Positions 14,301 through 25,957 of a stretch of 64,000 nt of DNA are shown piece by piece. A program made the translations under genes and the position numbers. This DNA comes from Lineus longissimus (Eukaryota; Nemertea; Pilidiophora; Heteronemertea; Lineidae): contig NC_088310.1 of NCBI RefSeq assembly GCF_910592395.1, forward strand, positions 6,951,501 through 7,015,500. Direction: 5' to 3'. A model generated the notes under the pieces. The model saw nothing but the letters and a program-made list of their open reading frames with translations. It made no database searches and was not told the DNA's origin. Each line of letters starts with the position of its first letter. The stretch's first letter is position 1.

Positions 14301-17300
14301 ACGTTTTGAGTAAAGATTACGAAAAACAGTTATGTTGAACTATGGATGATGTGGTGTTGTAAAGCGTTTCAGGTGTTATAAACTTCTTGTCAACGACAAT
14401 GCGATGGCAATTTGAATAGTGTTATGAAAAAGATTAAGGATTACAATTACGCTGATGGTAAGTTCTCATATAGCGCTTAACACGTTGATTTCCCTACTTG
14501 GTGAGGAAACCTTCATGTCGAAACCGAGATGCACACATATCGCACTTCGCCTAGGCATTTCAGTCTACTTATTAAGAGTGCATGTGTACATAAAGGCACT
14601 TGCCGAACTTCGAACCCTCGACCTTCCGATCAGAAATCAGATCGCTTCCACCACACATCCAATGCAAAATGTTATCTACGATAACTCTGATCATGAATTT
14701 GTGATATTACGCTGATGGTAAGTTCTCACATAGCGCTGAACACGTTGATTTCCCTACCTGGTGAGGAAACCTTTATGTCGAAACCGAGATGCACACATAC
14801 CGCACTTCGCCTAGACATTTCAGTCCACTTAAGAGTGCATGTGTCCATAGTGGCACTTGCCGAGCTTCGAACCCTTGACCTTCCGATCACAAGTCAGATC
14901 GCTTCCACCACGCTCCCAATGTAAAATGTTATCTACGATAACTCTGATCATGAGTTCGTGATATCCCTGCATTTTTTTCAAATCTTAGGAGGGGTTCTGT
15001 GTTTTTAATGGCACTGTGTTACCTAATGTGAAATCTAGTAACAAAAGCTATAAATGCTTGGCACCAACCTTAAATATATCTGATCTTCCAAATACATTTT
15101 AACCCTTGTCACATAACCTTCACTTAACCCACGTTGTTAATCAAATTAAAAGCTACTTCCTTTACCATCATCTACAGGAAAAGGACTCAACACAACGAGG
15201 ATGAAGACAACGTTTCCATGGAGATGGTTTACCCATGCCAGAAGAACACGAAATGACAATTCCACACGGTAAAAGAACCTAAACTAATTTCAGCTAAATC
15301 TAAGATATATCACACTTCACACGCGAATGATGAATACGATTATTTTTTATCAGTAATGTATGTGGTCTAATTTTAGTGTGCATGTCGTCTTATTTAGACC
15401 TCTTCATCTCATTTGAAAGGTCAAGATTTCCTTTTTTATGTATCAGTAGAACGAGGCTGCTAATCTTTAGCCGTAACAAATCCACCATACCCGCGCCGTA
15501 GGCGAAGTTACGATTTTGTTTACTCGTATCCCGGCAAGTTCCGAACCCATCCGACGGCCTTCCGGAAATTCCCGAACGATTCCGAGATGATGCCGAAGAT
15601 GGCGTCAAATGGAAATGTAGTCAAAACAACAATATTCGAGGTAATTTCTAAGGACATTGATAAACAAGAAAGTGTAGGGAATCTGCCATTGCATAAACAA
15701 GACAGTTATGTACATCTAAGCTATGTAACACCAGTTTTTGTGGACCGAGCAACGTTAAGTAAAGAAGTAACTTCAAAACAGAACACGAACAGAGCATGTC
15801 ATTTGAAATAAGTCATTCGGCCTAACCTTTGCCATACGTTAACAACGAATGGCATTCTTCTTTTTTTTATGGAAATATCCCTATTACTTCCTTCGATCAC
15901 GCGACACCCCAACCCGTATAAAGCTGGTTTTTATTCCTATTCTCAGTAACGCACAGGAAGATTAGACTCCATTATTCTTAGTACCCAGACGCGGTCTCTC
16001 GAAATGTCCTCTCAGACAAAATCGATCAAACATAGGAAAAATGTCAACACCTACGACCTTACATGCAGTTGCGGATGTTTTCAAAGAAGGAGCTGGAAAG
16101 TACGAGGGCGTTAAAAAAGGGCACGTTGTCTCACGGATGATGTTCCGTGGCCACAGGGGAGTTCACATGCAGTTCCTGGGTTTTCGAATACTGTTGTTGG
16201 ACAACTTTATCTAAAAATTATTGCTTATAAAATATTTAAACCAGTTTATAAAACTTGGTAACACGATCATGCCGAAAGTGAAATCAACGCTCATTAGAGA
16301 AAGAATATAATTGCAGTTTATTTGAGCGTCAAGGTATTGTATAAAATGTTTTCGGCAGAGGTTCACCTCAGAGTGAAGCTTTATTATATTTTAATAAAAA
16401 CCCATTTAATGCACAGACCAGTCCAAAACCACCTCACAAGTACACTACTTTGATAATGCCTATTTGATAAGTCACCCCCCCCCCCCCCCCCCGATAAAAA
16501 AATAGCTTAGTATTTCGATGGAGGCTGAGGCCATTTGAGAGAAACTCCCCACACCATACCTGACGGCGACCTACTGTGTCCTTAATTGACGAATTTACCT
16601 TTGTCTGTCCTTAGTTACTGTATAAAGTAGTTGTATCCGAGTCTTGTTGTATATCGGGAAGTGTCAATACATTGTTTGGGTCCAACAGCGTCACCATGGA
16701 AACGAAGGTACATGTCCACAGGATATATGTCCACAATCGGATGAGTGGTCAACGTAGGCTATGTATTGTACTCAGGCATGGAATATCTTATACTTTAGGA
16801 GCCAGTCGGAGAGTGTTTGACCCTTTTTAGTAATATTAGTTATATAAGAAAATAACAACAAAGAAAGACCCACTGTCGGCAGATGCTAAGCCAACTCGAT
16901 ACGGAGAGTTAACAACAAAGAAAGACCAACTGTAGGCAGATGCTAAGCCAACTCGATACGGATAGTTTTTTTCAGAAACCTCCATATTGATACTCGTACA
17001 TGTATTTCTTTTTTCGCCATGTTGGATGGGTTAATAAGTTAGATCGTAATGTAAAAAATCAATTACGGTCGGATTACAACTACTACAAACATCCCTTTTC
17101 TAGGCAGACTCTGTTCGGACCGATCTGGAACCCCCAATCTGTTGTTTTCTTGTTCAAAAGAAGCAAAATCGAAGGCATTTGGTTAAACATTACACTGTCT
17201 TAAAACCATTCTTGATGAAAGTATTAAAATGAAAATATTGAAATTATTGAATAAGTGTGGGCAGGCTGGGCATATGTAGATTTTGTGTGACACACAGGTC

Positions 17301-20300
17301 TTCACTTCATGACACGAAACGAATGCATAGATAGAAGTGGTACCGGAACTGCGGTAAACTGTAAGACAAATTGGACGTCGTCACGTGGCAATCAGCTTCT
17401 ATATAGGTTTCCCTTCATTATTGTCGCACGAACCGAGGAAAGGTGAATGAATGATTGCCGGAAAAACCTAAATTGGATGAAGAAATGTCATGACATTTCC
17501 CCAATTTATCGAGGCTGGGAACTTGTCGTATTGAAAGTACACTATTTTCCTGCAACTTCTATTACAGAAGGCCATTTTACGGTAGCTTTTCTTACAGGAA
17601 GCCGTTTTCCGGCAACTTCCCTTACAGAAAGCAACATTTTCCTGCAACTTCTCTTGCAACCATTATTTCTCGAGAACCAGACAATAATCCTGAAACCACA
17701 CAGTGGCTTCCCTCACTGCCTCAACATGCGTTATTCTCTATGAACCCTGGCATTAGCGAGACAGAAAACATATATTCTTAAACAATCAGTTAATGATGTA
17801 CGGACCCATATCGCCCACATGAATCGGGGTAAAACGATAATAACGCCACTAAAGTCCTTGCTTGATTCAATTTTTGCATTTATGGGATTGATCGTGAAGA
17901 ACAAGTAATGTTTCCTTTTTGAAAGCACGATAATGTGATCTGTCAGTAAGGAAAGTGGCTTCATCATTCCTCCAGGAGCTTACATTTCCTTTTTCTGGAT
18001 TCGGAGGCATGGCGACGCTGGAGAGCATGTTGTACTTTCCCTCGCAGAAGCACCCAATGGACGTGGTCACCCAAATGTTTTTTCTTTTGAATATCGTTTG
18101 CGGTCAACAATCGAACCCTTGATCTCCGAGACCATGCCAATACATGGTCCACGTCTTATACCCACTTAGCCACTGTCACGCTAAGAACTGCAAATTTTTC
18201 GCGACATTCAACTTATTGCAGATGATGCCACAGGAAATTAACCGTACCCTCTCGAGATTATCCCTCAATCTCCTGTTTCTTATCAGATATCTTTATTAGG
18301 CTACACTAGATCTAAATAGAAGACATATCTGACGTACTGCAATCTGCATCCGTCTTGAATGTAATCATATGACGCAAATGCAACGCAGCGATGCCTTATA
18401 GACGTTGCTTTTGATATTTTGAATGCAATTGAAGAATAGTGAATTTCTCTCAATTTGTTTTTATATTCAGATATCCAAGATCAATTGCTTACGAGAAGCT
18501 CCTTTTACCGTTCTTTTAATCAGTATCTTGTTTTGAGTCAGAGTAGTGAGAGTGATGCTTTACTATCTTGAAAGTTGTTTATCAACAGATGCACAAACTG
18601 CCCATCCAGAGCTTTCTTCCTGAAAAGGCATTAATTTCTCATTCATTGCCGGCGACATATCGGTCATTAAGTGATCATTAAGTGACTGATGGGTTGAGCT
18701 CCTCAGGCCAGCGAGGTTCTGGATAATCTTACTGCGTGGTCGTTTCCTATTTAGGTATTAACTGTGGAGAGGTTGGCGAGACATCAATCACATGTACAAT
18801 GGAAGGGATTTTACCCGACGACAAGCCGGTGTATTCTTGAAGATTACATAGCCTATATCAGGGTAGGGTAGTCTTCCCGAGGACTTTTTCCAGGGGGACA
18901 ACTGACTTCGGTTTGAGAACATGGCACCACATGACCTGAGTAGGTATAGAGTGAACCGCGAAATCATGAATCCTACTTAGACCGCCCTTTGGAAATGACG
19001 TGCTCGTTCTTCAGGAGTGACAAGCAAAAAGTGACATAAAATGCGAAAACCTGAACTCTTGTAAAATCGGCCGGCAGTCTAGCAGAACACACTAACCACA
19101 GGAAGAATGACGACATTGCAAATTCGAATTAAGTCATGATCTCTCAGTTCCTGACGTCACCATTCCTAATATCCCCGACTTGCTTATTAAACCATGGAAA
19201 CGTTGGCGAGCTAACAGTTAACATAGCATTCGAGCAAATTACGAGCTCGCTGAGAGCAAATATAGTTCTGAGCTGACATCCTGTTTTATTGCGTCGGTGT
19301 CGTTATCAGAATATGACGTGGGTACGAAGAGAGGGTGCCAATCTGAGACGGATGGCAACACTATATTATGCCATTAATCTTAACAAAGTGGCAATTAAGA
19401 TGCAAGTAGAAAACTACACCTGACAATTACTAGGCTGTAAGGTGATGATGAGTTTTTGCAAGTGCTTCTTCAAACCTAAAGGAGCCATTTTCTTAAGGTT
19501 TCTACGCACTCTTGTAGTTAAAACATGTATTCGTTCAGTGGAAATATCTACAAACGATCATTAAAGCAATCGTGATACTTTTAACAAAGTATATGCTTTT
19601 TAGATAACTAGCTAGTAACCTTCACGGAAAGCTAGTCGGTATACATTTTGGATCTTTTCCGAAACGCTGGTTGGAAAAAGATGACTTTCTATGGTCGTCT
19701 ACTCATCTTCACTCGCCCCTTCAGTGACTCTTATTTTGTGTTATTTTGTCCTGACCCAGCCAACCTATAAAATTGGCATTATGAGCTGATAGAGATCTTG
19801 GTCTCTGAGGAAGGTGCTCGGTGACACAACACAACACAGCGGCCTGTCATGACATCCTTCAGGGAGATGCCTTCGAATCAGAGCGACGGTAACACAGATA
19901 AGCCATGCAGGATCTGGTATCTAGATGTCCTGACCGGGGAAGTCCCTTGGTGACCCACCCCCCGGAAGATCAGATTTACCGGCGAACCTCCGCACCGGCG
20001 TGCCGTCACAGGTGTCGGTATACCTGACTCGATGGCGGCCGCATCTCGTATCGAAGGCTAAACTGATTGCGCATAGGAATCGATATTTCATACATTAAAC
20101 TTGCCAGCCATATGGTAGATTTAGAATCGCTTAGGTTTCATAACAAGTTTTGAGTACCAAATTACCAAACGGAGTAGCGCTACGGTGGATCATTTTGTGA
20201 CTTTTAACAATTTACTTATTGACAAAGCCATCATAATTAACAAATACAAAGACAATTTGTTTCCCGTGCATACCAAATCGTCTTCCCCGTTGTTTTATTC

Positions 20301-21911
20301 ATAACCTGTTTTAGCAATCTTTGTCAACTCTTACGCTTCAAGTATAGTAATGTATCACGATTATTATAGCGATTGATTAATATTAATTAAAAGTCTTGAC
20401 TTTTTCATTTGAGCGGTAGCGCGTGTAGCTACCGGTATGGTGCTACTGATTTCATTTTTAAGTGCGCTGGATATTTATGAATGACAAATTTTCTGACTTT
20501 TTAGCAAGCTAGACCTGTCACGAATCATAGATAAGGTTAATATTACATTTTTGTATTAGCTAACAAATGCCCCTGTGGCTATATCATATTTGTAGGCGTA
20601 GCAAGTAGGTTCGGCAAATGTAGGTGTGAGTGGTTATGCAAAGTAAAACTTGGCTTTTAATATGATGTGATGTAATTTGGAATTGCTATAGGTTATTCAT
20701 CAGCGACAGCATCATATTTGGTATTCCTGTTAACACGGAGATCGCTTTTTAATGATATTATTATTTGCTACATTTGTTTGTTTTAGATATCATTCATATC
20801 TTGCTATTGAATTTCAGAAATCGATAAGCTTTATTTCTGCTGTACTGTTGTTTACAAAATTTGAAAGAATTTCCAATGATATGCTGTATACGATGTTATA
20901 TTGTTCATAACATAACCAGGATGACTCCACATGATTTTTCTCTAAGCGACGCTTTAACTTGCAAGTGTAATGGCAGTGGGAGCATTTCAAAACCATAAAT
21001 GTCTTTCTCTTAAATATTGAGTTGAATAAAACATTTCTCTGTAAACAATGTAGGGCCTTAGTCTTATTTCATCATGTCATGTGCTTGCTTGGAAGAAACC
21101 AGACAAGTTACCATAATTCAGTTCAATATTACAAACTTCTAATAATAAACCTCAATAAGATACATATTATAATAACCTTGCTCATAATTTTCATATCCCG
21201 AAAAATAAAAAATGGTCGAGGTGTGACGATAGCATGCACGCACTGTTATTTTTGGTGTTATACGGGCGACGCATTGGCCCTATGCACACGTACTTTGTAT
21301 TTTATCGAATTTTTTTGTGTATCGTATTTTAAGTAAAAATGTTTCGGTGAAAGTATTTTTATAATAAGAGGTTCGGTTTCAGGACTACTATCTTGATGGT
21401 CTTCGAGAAATCATGGATACTATAGGCAGGACTCTATATCATGGACACTTAATGCCGAAAAGTCCATCTACGTTTTATGACATATGTTTCCTTTAAACCT
21501 GTCATACGATAACAAAAAGCAACTGAAGATGTAATATTTGAAAATAAAACATGAAATCAAGTTCAAAACTCCTAAAATTCTAATCCTTGTGATGTCTTTG
21601 AACTTAATAGGGGCGTCCGTTTCGGGGAACAACATTGCGCAACCCATTTATTCGCCATAGCATATTTTCCAACTTGGCGGGTTATGTTTCAAGGAAATTA
21701 GGTAAAGTAATTGACTTACCGGTGAGATAAGGGAGAATCCGGTCCGCATGGCCACTCTCTTGGCCACCTCAATCCCCACATCGTCATTCATATGGACGTG
21801 CCATTCGTTCGTCACAACCTCCTTAGAGGGCTGAGAATTTGGCAGCCAGCACAACACCAGGCCGCATATCAAAGCCAAACTATCTAGACGCCATACCGTC
21901 CGATATACCAT
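2350..21911 (-). CDS. PCSK2: Neuroendocrine convertase 2 (prohormone convertase PC2), complete, 13 coding exons
   Basis: Calcium-dependent subtilisin/kexin-family serine endoprotease that cleaves prohormones and proneuropeptides after paired basic residues in dense-core granules; in known animals it needs the chaperone 7B2. Coding exons in transcript order: 21911-21720, 10348-10244, 8915-8748, 8381-8273, 8039-8002, 6074-5998, 5782-5694, 5151-4976, 4541-4326, 3950-3850, 3660-3427, 3137-2973, 2638-2350. All junctions are GT-AG and keep frame, giving 652 residues (human PC2 is 638). Signal peptide about residues 1-27, then propeptide with a secondary site (KRRMRR) and primary site RSKR|G. Catalytic Asp190 (IMDDG), His231 (HGTRC) and Ser407 ([11 protein letters not shown]) match human 167, 208 and 384 with a constant offset of 23. 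The oxyanion residue is Asp333 (ASGDGG), the hallmark that separates PC2 from other convertases, which have Asn. The P domain contains RRGD (RGD at 543-545). An in-frame ATG 27 bases upstream (21938) is an alternative start; I prefer 21911 because it gives a cleaner signal peptide. Confidence 0.97.
2639..10243. other. PCSK2 introns 2-12
   Basis: These introns range from about 200 bases to about 1.9 kb. The longest are 8916-10243, 6075-8001 and 5152-5693. I found no additional coding exon, RNA gene or well-formed transposon in them. The 38-base exon at 8002-8039 (phase 1 in, phase 0 out) is easily missed; it encodes the segment just after the catalytic Asp, including LHPDL. Confidence 0.6.
12172..12365. 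repeat. Degenerate tandem repeat, about 60-70 bp unit
   Basis: About three diverged copies of a unit beginning near CTCACATAGTCTTTGG and containing CGAAAYCAG and TATACCAAWYTCCCGTTCYCT. Copies begin near 12210, 12268 and 12336, the last one partial. It lies in PCSK2 intron 1. Confidence 0.5.
14446..14964. repeat. Tandem duplication, 260-bp unit, two copies
   Basis: Two head-to-tail copies start at 14446 and 14706, each opening with ATTACGCTGATGGTAAGTTC, and differ by scattered substitutions and a few small indels. On the minus strand each copy contains a pol III B-box-like GGGTTCGAAG preceded by an anticodon-arm-like hairpin, so the unit may derive from a tRNA-related element. Confidence 0.8.
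16475..16492 (+). repeat. Poly-C tract (18 C)
   Basis: A homopolymer run in PCSK2 intron 1. Similar runs occur at 39865-39879 and 42800-42813. The exact length may be unreliable because of sequencing limits. Confidence 0.8.
16854..16967. repeat. Tandem duplication, 57-bp unit, two copies
   Basis: Copies start at 16854 and 16911 (AACAACAAAGAAAGACC...) and differ at only a few positions, so the duplication is recent. Confidence 0.85.
17545..17662. repeat. Minisatellite, about 30-bp unit, about four copies
   Basis: The unit runs TTTTCCKGCAACTTCYYTTACAGRAAGCC with variation. Because the period is close to a multiple of three, it produces a spurious repetitive minus-strand open frame at 17468-17659. 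Confidence 0.75.
18101..18182 (-). mobile_element. tRNA-derived SINE head
   Basis: On the minus strand the sequence has a pol III A-box-like GTGGCTAAGTGGGTA (rc of 18159-18173) and a B-box-like GGGTTCGATTG (rc of 18108-18118), spaced as in a tRNA, but the cloverleaf is not intact and the acceptor stem does not close. The element body may continue leftward to about 17940. No target-site duplication was established. Confidence 0.55.
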
Positions 21912-22109
21912 CTCCTCTTCTACCCTACAAATCCTCACGTCCTCTTATCCTCAGTCTCTCTCCTTGTCTTTTAAAACTTTATTTAGTCCGCCAAAGGAAG
22001 TAATTTCTCTATATCTCTGTCGTGTTCCTAACCGTTCACCAAGAGACTACTGCAACTGACTCCTTCTTCCTATGGACAATCTACAGCCATGCATAAATTA
22101 TCGATTCTC

Positions 22110-22117
22110 TGACGTCA
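22110..22117 (-). promoter_or_regulatory. CRE palindrome upstream of PCSK2 start
   Basis: A perfect TGACGTCA about 200 bases upstream of the PCSK2 start codon. CREB/ATF proteins bind this site, and cAMP control is known for some prohormone convertase promoters. Use as the PCSK2 promoter element is inferred from position only. Confidence 0.4.
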
Positions 22118-23834
22118 CAGCCCCCTTTAAATATTCATTCAATGCGTGGTCGTATTGATTTTGGTCCCAGATGATGTGATGTGGCTCCCTTAACGCATCG
22201 CGTTGCTATACAGAACGCTAACGCCAGCCTACATGTTCTGTTTCCCAGGCCATTAAGCTAATATTCATATTACTGAACATGCACCACCATTAAGCACTGC
22301 AGATTTGCTAATTGTTTCCTGAGACAAGGATGCAAAATGCCATTTTCCATTGTCTTCCTTATGTAATATATCATCAGACATAGTAATTTTCACCCTTATA
22401 TAGATCCAATCATTTACATTGACTCTCTTGTCTAATTACGATACGTACATGCAGGTATATTCAGACCCAAATTACGCAATTTAGGTAAAAGCAGTAGTCA
22501 TTGAAAGATACATAGAAATACAAACAAAAATTGCGGTCGTGTTTGTCGGGTCCTTTTAAAACGATGAACAGTTGATCAACCAAATATCGCGAGGTTTTAC
22601 CAGTTTTACCAGGCTGGTCGCCATTACCAGTATTTGGTGATTTAAGAAATTTGAAATTCACGAAGGTAAATTTCTTTCAGCATGGAAAAATCATGGACAC
22701 ATTTTCACCAAACGTAAACTCATTTCATTACCCTCAAGGTGAACTCGGTTTTAACCTAGAATATATCCATCCATAAACAAATTCGTTTCCCATTACCATC
22801 CTTTTCAACCGCATGTTCGGTAATCGACTTTCCCTTGTCAAATTAGGCAGACAGGAAAGACGCCTTGTTCATTGGCGATACGCTCTAGGGAGGTTTGCCA
22901 CGGCTCCTTGGAAACGGAACTTTCAAAGATGAGGATGAGACGCTGAAGCACGAAAATTGTCCATCCGTAGGCTATGCAATATTGTAAATGTCACTGATAT
23001 AACGCCGTGTAAAAATAACTGTGCTGTTTCTCGATGGAGTTCAACCCCGGAATAAATGCCCAATATTTTTACATATTTTTGCACATTATTTTGCGTGTTA
23101 CCCAATTCTTTGAAATCCTTCACAATGTATGCAATGTACAATGTACCAAGAAGCCACATACTTGTTTTTCAGAGGCCAAGCAACGCCGAGAGCTCAATGC
23201 AGCAGTTGGATACACATGCCTGCGGAGGGGATATCAAGTCCATGACAGTTGTTGCAAATCTTACCCGTTTTTGTCTCTTTGGCTGCTTTTTTGAAGGAGC
23301 GCAGGTTGGATTATCCCCGATTATCAGGGATATTGGGACTTTTAGCTAAACATGAACACTTTTTTTATATTCGTTTCCTCGAAATGGTCCAGAGGGTCAC
23401 ATGTAAACTATAGTCTACACGACAAACAAAAAAGGTAAACAACACCGATTGTATGCAGTATGATACAAGATTTATTTACAGAGTCGCATATCCAGTCAAA
23501 ACTACGCAATTAGAGTCTGAGTGAATCACATTCACAAAGCTAAGAATCTACCAAAAGGTCTACCGATCTGTAATTTGACACTTCTACGTATAAAACAGAT
23601 AAAATGCAGGACATTTCCACCATTGCCCACTGTTCATTGTCACTCGTAAAACAAAGAATCTCTACTAACTTGACATCGTCTAAAATGCAATCCGTGATTG
23701 GTTGAATTCAAATGTCACGTGACATCATGCGCACCAATAGGATCAAAGTTTAAAATCTGCCAATATCTGATTGTTGCACATTGCTTTCGACGCAATTCAC
23801 ATCCTTTTCGAACAGTACATGCATATTCACTCAG

Positions 23835-24023
23835 TATATAAGGCGTTCAATGTACGTATTGACGTCACGGGCACATGATCACATGACGTCACGGCATCGG
23901 TCCAATCACTGACACTCTACAGCCTCCGTCTAGTTCAACTGACCAACTGGAAAACGAGAAGAGATTCCTCTCAGGTTTTGAGATACTATAATATTTTTAT
24001 AACTTGTAAAATGATTTCTGTAG
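23835..24023 (+). promoter_or_regulatory. TATA box plus two CREs with a possible short first exon
   Basis: A good TATA box (TATATAAGG, 23835-23843) is followed by two perfect CREs at 23860-23867 and 23884-23891, with CCAAT motifs nearby. On the plus strand, 24011-24023 reads ATG ATT TCT GTA G and is followed by a consensus donor GTAAGA. CREs are palindromic, so the module could instead serve the minus strand as a distal PCSK2 promoter. No downstream plus-strand gene was recognised. Confidence 0.35.
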
Positions 24024-25789
24024 GTAAGACTCTTATCGCTTCACCAATTTCATCTTTTGCATTGTTGACCGTTCTTTAATGTATGTGGGATTCCGTCGAT
24101 TGAAACTAAAGGTGTCACTTCCTCAATTCGAGTCAACGTATTCTGTTTATTTTTACCATAAAAGCAATCTCAAAGAGTTACTTCAGCTCTTGGAAGGTTT
24201 GCTAATGAACACGTGTGATAAAATCGGACAATGAATTATCAAACGCACCATATTCCCCTACTTCTGACACGTTGTTAACAACATTAGTGCGATGAAGCGT
24301 ACTTTGTTTGAAGCGAGTTCTGGTGGTGTTAATAGTGCATTTTGGCTGTTAGACGTGCGAAGTGATGTGTTAAAAGTTACATAATGCGATTATCACACAT
24401 GATCCATCACGAGGTAACACCAGACTCTGATGTGAGCATCGACTGCAATGTTATTGCCCATGTGTAGTGCCTCACGGAAAAAGAGTCCTTCCCCATTTCA
24501 TTGTTCTATGACAGATTGACATGGGTACTGGTAGATACATGCCATAGTGAGTTACATTTAAAACACAAAATATCCAAAGACTATTGTCGGGCAAAACACT
24601 ATTTCCGAACATATTTCAGATTCCCGATCAGCATCTCTGACTTGTAATGGTAACCAAAGGGATGGATCACAAAAGTCAAATGGTGTTATAGCGAGTGGTG
24701 TAACCAGTGTGTTACGGAGAGCCAAAATGTGTTAGATGGTAGGCAAATACATTTGGTAGATTATTTGATAGTGAACAGTGGTCGGTATCGCCAGCCGATA
24801 GGATCATAATACCACTATTACACGTTAAACGTTAAATTAATTACGTTCACTAGTATGAACGTTAAAATAACTAAACGCCATACGTATTTTTTGAAAAATG
24901 TACATTCAGCGTAAAATAGTATACACCGAACGTAAATTGAATGTGCATGTACATGTAGGTTACAGCCAACGCTCGGGAAGGCCGCCCCATGGTTAGTGGC
25001 AATGAATGCCTAGGGCACACTTCGAGTCTTGCCAATAAGGATCTTCTCTCCCAAATATATATCACCGCATATTATCACTCTTATTATAAATATTCATCTG
25101 TCGTGCTGATGACTGCTGATGTCGTAAACGTGACTGTCTGAGACATCTTTTGGGTGCATATAAAAGCGAGTTGCGCTGTGCATTGCTAAATGGCAGCGTG
25201 TAGCCACATGTAGTGCATCCCTCAAATCGGCTTCATGAAGGTTAAAAGATCTGCAAAGACCGCTGACATTATGACTTTGGTTATTGATATGCAGGAGGCT
25301 GTAGAGTATCAGGTATGACAGCAGTAGAATACAAATTGTTATTTAACAAGCACAAAAATATGTAAACGGTTGTTTTTAAGATATTTAAATAACTTTGTAC
25401 ACAAAACAACAACAAACCCTTCCTTACGATAAGGAAATACGTTTGATAAGTAATATACAATTGTTACACTTTGCAAACAGGAAGATGTTATAGCCAGTAC
25501 ACATACACCAGTATACATACACTAGTGCCACAGAATGTTAGACCATCACGCAGGTATAACTTGAAAAGTTTCCACCCGTTCCCTAATCCATCACTGACAC
25601 ATAACACCATCTTGGAACATTTTAGAAACAATATAATAGCTCTCACCATCGGGAAAAGGATGAACGATAGTTTGTGGCAGTCGTTGATAACATATACCAC
25701 TACTGTCCACATGGCTCATTCCAAGATTGATTCCGTGTGGTAGTCAAAATCAGAGTCCCATGATTTTCACCCCTTCACCAAACTCTTGT

Positions 25790-25945
25790 GATCACCCAAT
25801 CCAAACCATTGAAATTCCTAGCTGTAAAGTGATTGGTCAATTCAACCGCCTTGCAATGCAGTGAATGGTCGATTCCTTGCTGAGAAGTGATTGGTTATCT
25901 CCATCGCCTAGCAGTGCAGTGATTGGTTATCAAGCGCCTAGCTGT
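25790..25945. repeat. Degenerate tandem repeat, about 50-bp unit
   Basis: About three copies of a unit like CGCCTAGCAGTGCAGTGATTGGTTATC lie just downstream of the SMOC exon at 25958-26020. Confidence 0.6.
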
Positions 25946-25957
25946 GAAGATACTTAC

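Larger units (their letters stand above)
10349..21719. other. PCSK2 intron 1 (11.4 kb), repeat-bearing
   Basis: The intron separates the signal-peptide exon from the propeptide exon. It holds several local repeats listed separately (12172-12365, 14446-14964, 16854-16967, 17545-17662), a poly-C tract (16475-16492) and a tRNA-like SINE head (18101-18182). A 143-codon open frame at 12945-13376 resembles no family I know. No other gene is supported. Confidence 0.6.
21912..25957. other. PCSK2 to SMOC intergenic region
   Basis: This stretch contains the upstream region of PCSK2 and must contain the missing last exon(s) and 3' UTR of SMOC. I could not identify the terminal SMOC exon. A CRE at 22110-22117 and a TATA/CRE module at 23835-23891 are listed separately, as is a repeat at 25790-25945. 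Nothing else can be supported. Confidence 0.5.

Noticed and set aside
16041-16214. Short plus-strand frame starting [10 protein letters not shown], 57 codons
   Set aside because: It looks mildly protein-like, but no family, promoter or splice partner was recognised; too weak to call a gene.
17468-17659. Minus-strand open frame with ten-residue Cys/Lys/Arg repeats that looks like a repetitive peptide
   Set aside because: It is a by-product of the 30-bp minisatellite at 17545-17662; the repeat period keeps the frame open. There are no splice sites or signal peptide.
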